Origin: Clostridium sp. 26_21
GTDB lineage: Bacteria; Bacillota; Clostridia; TANB77; CAG-508
Direction of reading: 5' to 3'
DNA length: 7,101 nucleotides
NCBI GenBank assembly: GCA_001915995.1
Contig: MNRO01000004.1
Coordinates: 1-7,101 of the forward strand
Position numbers and translations under genes: made by a program. How positions within the stretch are numbered: the first letter of the stretch is position 1; each line of letters begins with the position of its first letter. The notes under the pieces were generated by a model, which was not told where the DNA came from, searched no databases, and worked only from the letters and a program-made list of their open reading frames with translations. Shown here in pieces: positions 5,152 through 7,101 of the stretch.

Positions 5152-7023
5152 ATGTCAGAAGAAAAAAATATATTGGAAGAAACAGCAAGTACTGTTGCAG
5201 AAAAAGTAAGAAAGACAAGAAGAAATTATCATAAAAAAGAAAATTATAAACAAGAAGAAGGAACAAAAACAAAGAGAAATTATAAAACAAGAACACCAAA
5301 AATAATGCAAGAAGTAAAAGATGGAGAATTAGTAGAAACTAGCATTGCAAAAGAAGTATTCAAAAAATCAAGTTTAAAAATAATCCCATTAGGAGGATTA
5401 CATGAAATCGGAAAAAATATTACAGTATTTGAATATGAAGATGAAATGATTGTTGTAGATTGTGGTTTATCATTTCCAGAAGATGATATGTTAGGAGTTG
5501 ACTTAGTAATTCCAGATATAACATATTTAGTAAAAAATCAAGAAAAATTAAAAGGAATGGTTATAACACATGGTCATGAAGACCATATAGGAGGAATACC
5601 ATATTTCTTAAAACAAATAAATACACCAATATATGCAACAAGATTAGCAGCAGGACTAATAAGCAATAAATTAGAAGAACATAAATTATTAAGAAGTACA
5701 GAAATGCATATAGTAACACAAGGTGAAACAATTCAATTAGGAAAGAACTTTAAAGTAGAATTTATAAGAAGTTCACACAGTATACCAGATTCTGTAATGT
5801 TAGCAATCACAACACCAGCAGGAACAATATTACATACAGGAGACTTTAAAGTAGATTACACACCAATAGATGGACAACTTATGGATTTTGGAAGAATTGC
5901 AGAATTAGGAAATAAAGGAATATTAGCATTAATGTCAGATAGTACAAATGCAGAAAGAAAAGGCTTTACAATGTCAGAAAGTTCTGTAGGAGAACTATTT
6001 GATACAGTATTTCAAAATTGTTCAAAAAGAATAGTTGTAGCAACATTTGCATCAAATGTACACAGAATACAACAAATAGTAAATTCAGCTATTAAATATA
6101 ACAGAAAAATAGCTGTATGTGGAAGAAGTATGATAAATATTATAAATACATCAATAGAATTAGGATATATCAAATGTCCAGACAACATATTTATTGATAT
6201 TGATATGATAGGAACATATACAGATGAACAATTAGTTATTATAACAACAGGAAGCCAAGGAGAACCAATGTCAGCATTAACAAGAATGGCAGCAGGTGAT
6301 CATAGAAAAATAACAATAACACCAAATGATTTAATAATAATATCAGCAACACCAATTCCAGGAAATGAAAAATATGTATCAAAAGTAATAGATGATTTAA
6401 TGCAATTAGGTGCAGAAGTTGTATATAGTGCATTAGCAAATGTACATGTTTCAGGACATGCGTGTCAAGAAGAACAAAAATTAATAATGGCATTAGCAAA
6501 ACCAAAATATTTTATACCAGTACATGGTGAATATAGACAATTAAGAGCACATGCAGATACAGCGAAATTAATGGGAATAAGTGAATCAAACATTTTTATG
6601 CTTACAAATGGTAGAGTATTAGAAATGAATGAAGATGAATGCAAATTTAATGGAAGTGTACCAAGTGGAAGAGTATTAGTTGATGGATTAGGTGTTGGAG
6701 ATGTTGGAAATATTGTATTAAGAGATAGACAACATTTAGCACAAGATGGGCTAATAGTAATAGTATTAACAATGGATTCACAAACAGGGGAAGTTGTAGC
6801 TGGTCCAGATGTAATATCAAGAGGATTTGTATATGTAAGAGAATCTGAGAATTTGATGGATGATGTAAAAAGTGTTGTAAGACATGAAGTTACAAAATGT
6901 GAAGAAAGAGGAATACGTGATTGGACAACAATAAAATCAACGATTAAAGAAAATTTAAGAGATTACTTATTTATAAAAACAAAAAGAAATCCAATGATTA
7001 TACCAATTATAATGGAAGTATAG
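5152..7023 (+). CDS. rnjA: Ribonuclease J (beta-CASP metallo-beta-lactamase RNase)
   Basis: The 623-residue protein is a complete RNase J, the zinc-dependent 5'-3' exoribonuclease and endonuclease that matures and degrades RNA in the cytoplasm of Firmicutes. The core starts near residue 73 (LKIIPLGGLHEIGKN). Catalytic motifs are all present: D103 in VVDCG, the H140-x-H142-x-D144-H145 zinc motif in THGHEDHIGG, H209 in SSHS, D231 in HTGDFK, and H458 in PVHGEYR. The inserted beta-CASP domain (about 260-435) shows SDSTNAERKG, ASNVHR, TGSQGEP and the phosphate-binding HVSGHA. The C-terminal domain (about 500-623) carries SRGFVYVRES and a typical IIPIIMEV ending. The first 70 or so residues are an extra Lys/Arg/Glu-rich, probably disordered extension absent from B. 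subtilis RNase J1 (about 555 residues). The gene is monocistronic, with a strong promoter at 4939-4967, a long leader, and a terminator 3 nt after the stop. Codons are very uniformly A-ending, suggesting high expression. Assignment to J1 and not J2 is by resemblance only. Confidence 0.96.
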   Translation: MSEEKNILEETASTVAEKVRKTRRNYHKKENYKQEEGTKTKRNYKTRTPKIMQEVKDGELVETSIAKEVFKKSSLKIIPLGGLHEIGKNITVFEYEDEMIVVDCGLSFPEDDMLGVDLVIPDITYLVKNQEKLKGMVITHGHEDHIGGIPYFLKQINTPIYATRLAAGLISNKLEEHKLLRSTEMHIVTQGETIQLGKNFKVEFIRSSHSIPDSVMLAITTPAGTILHTGDFKVDYTPIDGQLMDFGRIAELGNKGILALMSDSTNAERKGFTMSESSVGELFDTVFQNCSKRIVVATFASNVHRIQQIVNSAIKYNRKIAVCGRSMINIINTSIELGYIKCPDNIFIDIDMIGTYTDEQLVIITTGSQGEPMSALTRMAAGDHRKITITPNDLIIISATPIPGNEKYVSKVIDDLMQLGAEVVYSALANVHVSGHACQEEQKLIMALAKPKYFIPVHGEYRQLRAHADTAKLMGISESNIFMLTNGRVLEMNEDECKFNGSVPSGRVLVDGLGVGDVGNIVLRDRQHLAQDGLIVIVLTMDSQTGEVVAGPDVISRGFVYVRESENLMDDVKSVVRHEVTKCEERGIRDWTTIKSTIKENLRDYLFIKTKRNPMIIPIIMEV

Positions 7024-7026
7024 ATA

Positions 7027-7070
7027 AAAGCAGTAATATCAAGCCTTTTATGACTTGGTATTACTGCTTT
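7027..7070 (+). terminator. Intrinsic terminator hairpin after RNase J
   Basis: AAAGCAGTAATATCAAG (7027-7043) pairs with CTTGGTATTACTGCTTT (7054-7070) over 17 positions with one G-U pair and a 10-nt loop, beginning 3 nt after the RNase J stop. The 3' tail is only moderately T-rich (TTTGTTGATAAT). The stem is the strongest in the window, so this is probably the end of the transcript. Confidence 0.8.
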
Positions 7071-7101
7071 GTTGATAATAAGTTGATAACCAAATGAGTT
7101 T

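Noticed and set aside
6239..6505. Leu/Ile/His-rich 88-codon reverse reading frame inside RNase J
   Set aside because: Its composition follows directly from the A-ending codon bias of the RNase J gene on the opposite strand. It has no promoter or SD.
7071..7089. Short direct repeat GTTGATAA (7071-7078 and 7082-7089)
   Set aside because: It is only 8 bp in AT-rich sequence at the window edge; too short to support an iteron or attachment site.

Overview
This window comes from a very AT-rich, low-GC, Gram-positive, endospore-forming bacterium, most likely a member of the Clostridia. The evidence is the strong A/T codon choice (AGA, ATA, TTA, GGA), good AGGAGG-type Shine-Dalgarno sites, a spore-germination gene pair, a YitT-family membrane protein and an RNase J. 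I cannot name the species. The genes are family-level calls made by reading the proteins, with no database search.

Layout: (1) At 2-157 is the 3' end of a phosphate-binding-like (PstS-type) solute-binding protein. It overlaps by 17 nt a membrane-anchored extracytoplasmic protein at 141-1484, which resembles DUF3298/DUF4163 proteins. (2) A long A/T hairpin at about 1497-1539 is followed almost at once by the ribosome binding site of a YitT/DUF2179 membrane protein (1555-2406). (3) A short hairpin at 2407-2436 separates this forward block from a reverse-strand block. That block reads from 4874 down to 2435 and encodes a GerAB-type germinant permease and a GerAC-type germination protein. The two genes are translationally coupled, and no gerAA is present in the window. 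(4) A 277-nt divergent intergenic region (4875-5151) holds a near-consensus sigma-A promoter for the rightward gene. It also holds a candidate sporulation-type -10 inside an 11-bp inverted repeat for the leftward ger genes, and a roughly 178-nt structured leader. (5) At 5152-7023 is a complete RNase J with an unusual basic N-terminal extension, followed by a strong terminator hairpin at 7027-7070.

Functionally, the ger pair would act in the spore inner membrane during nutrient sensing. RNase J is a housekeeping RNA-decay and maturation enzyme. The left-hand pair is a probable exported solute-binding or envelope module of unknown purpose. I see no mobile element, CRISPR array, tRNA or rRNA, and no clear new defence or metabolic system. 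The most interesting signals are regulatory (the dyad over the ger start region and the RNase J leader) and structural (a GerAC protein lacking its lipobox cysteine and carrying a Ser-rich insert).
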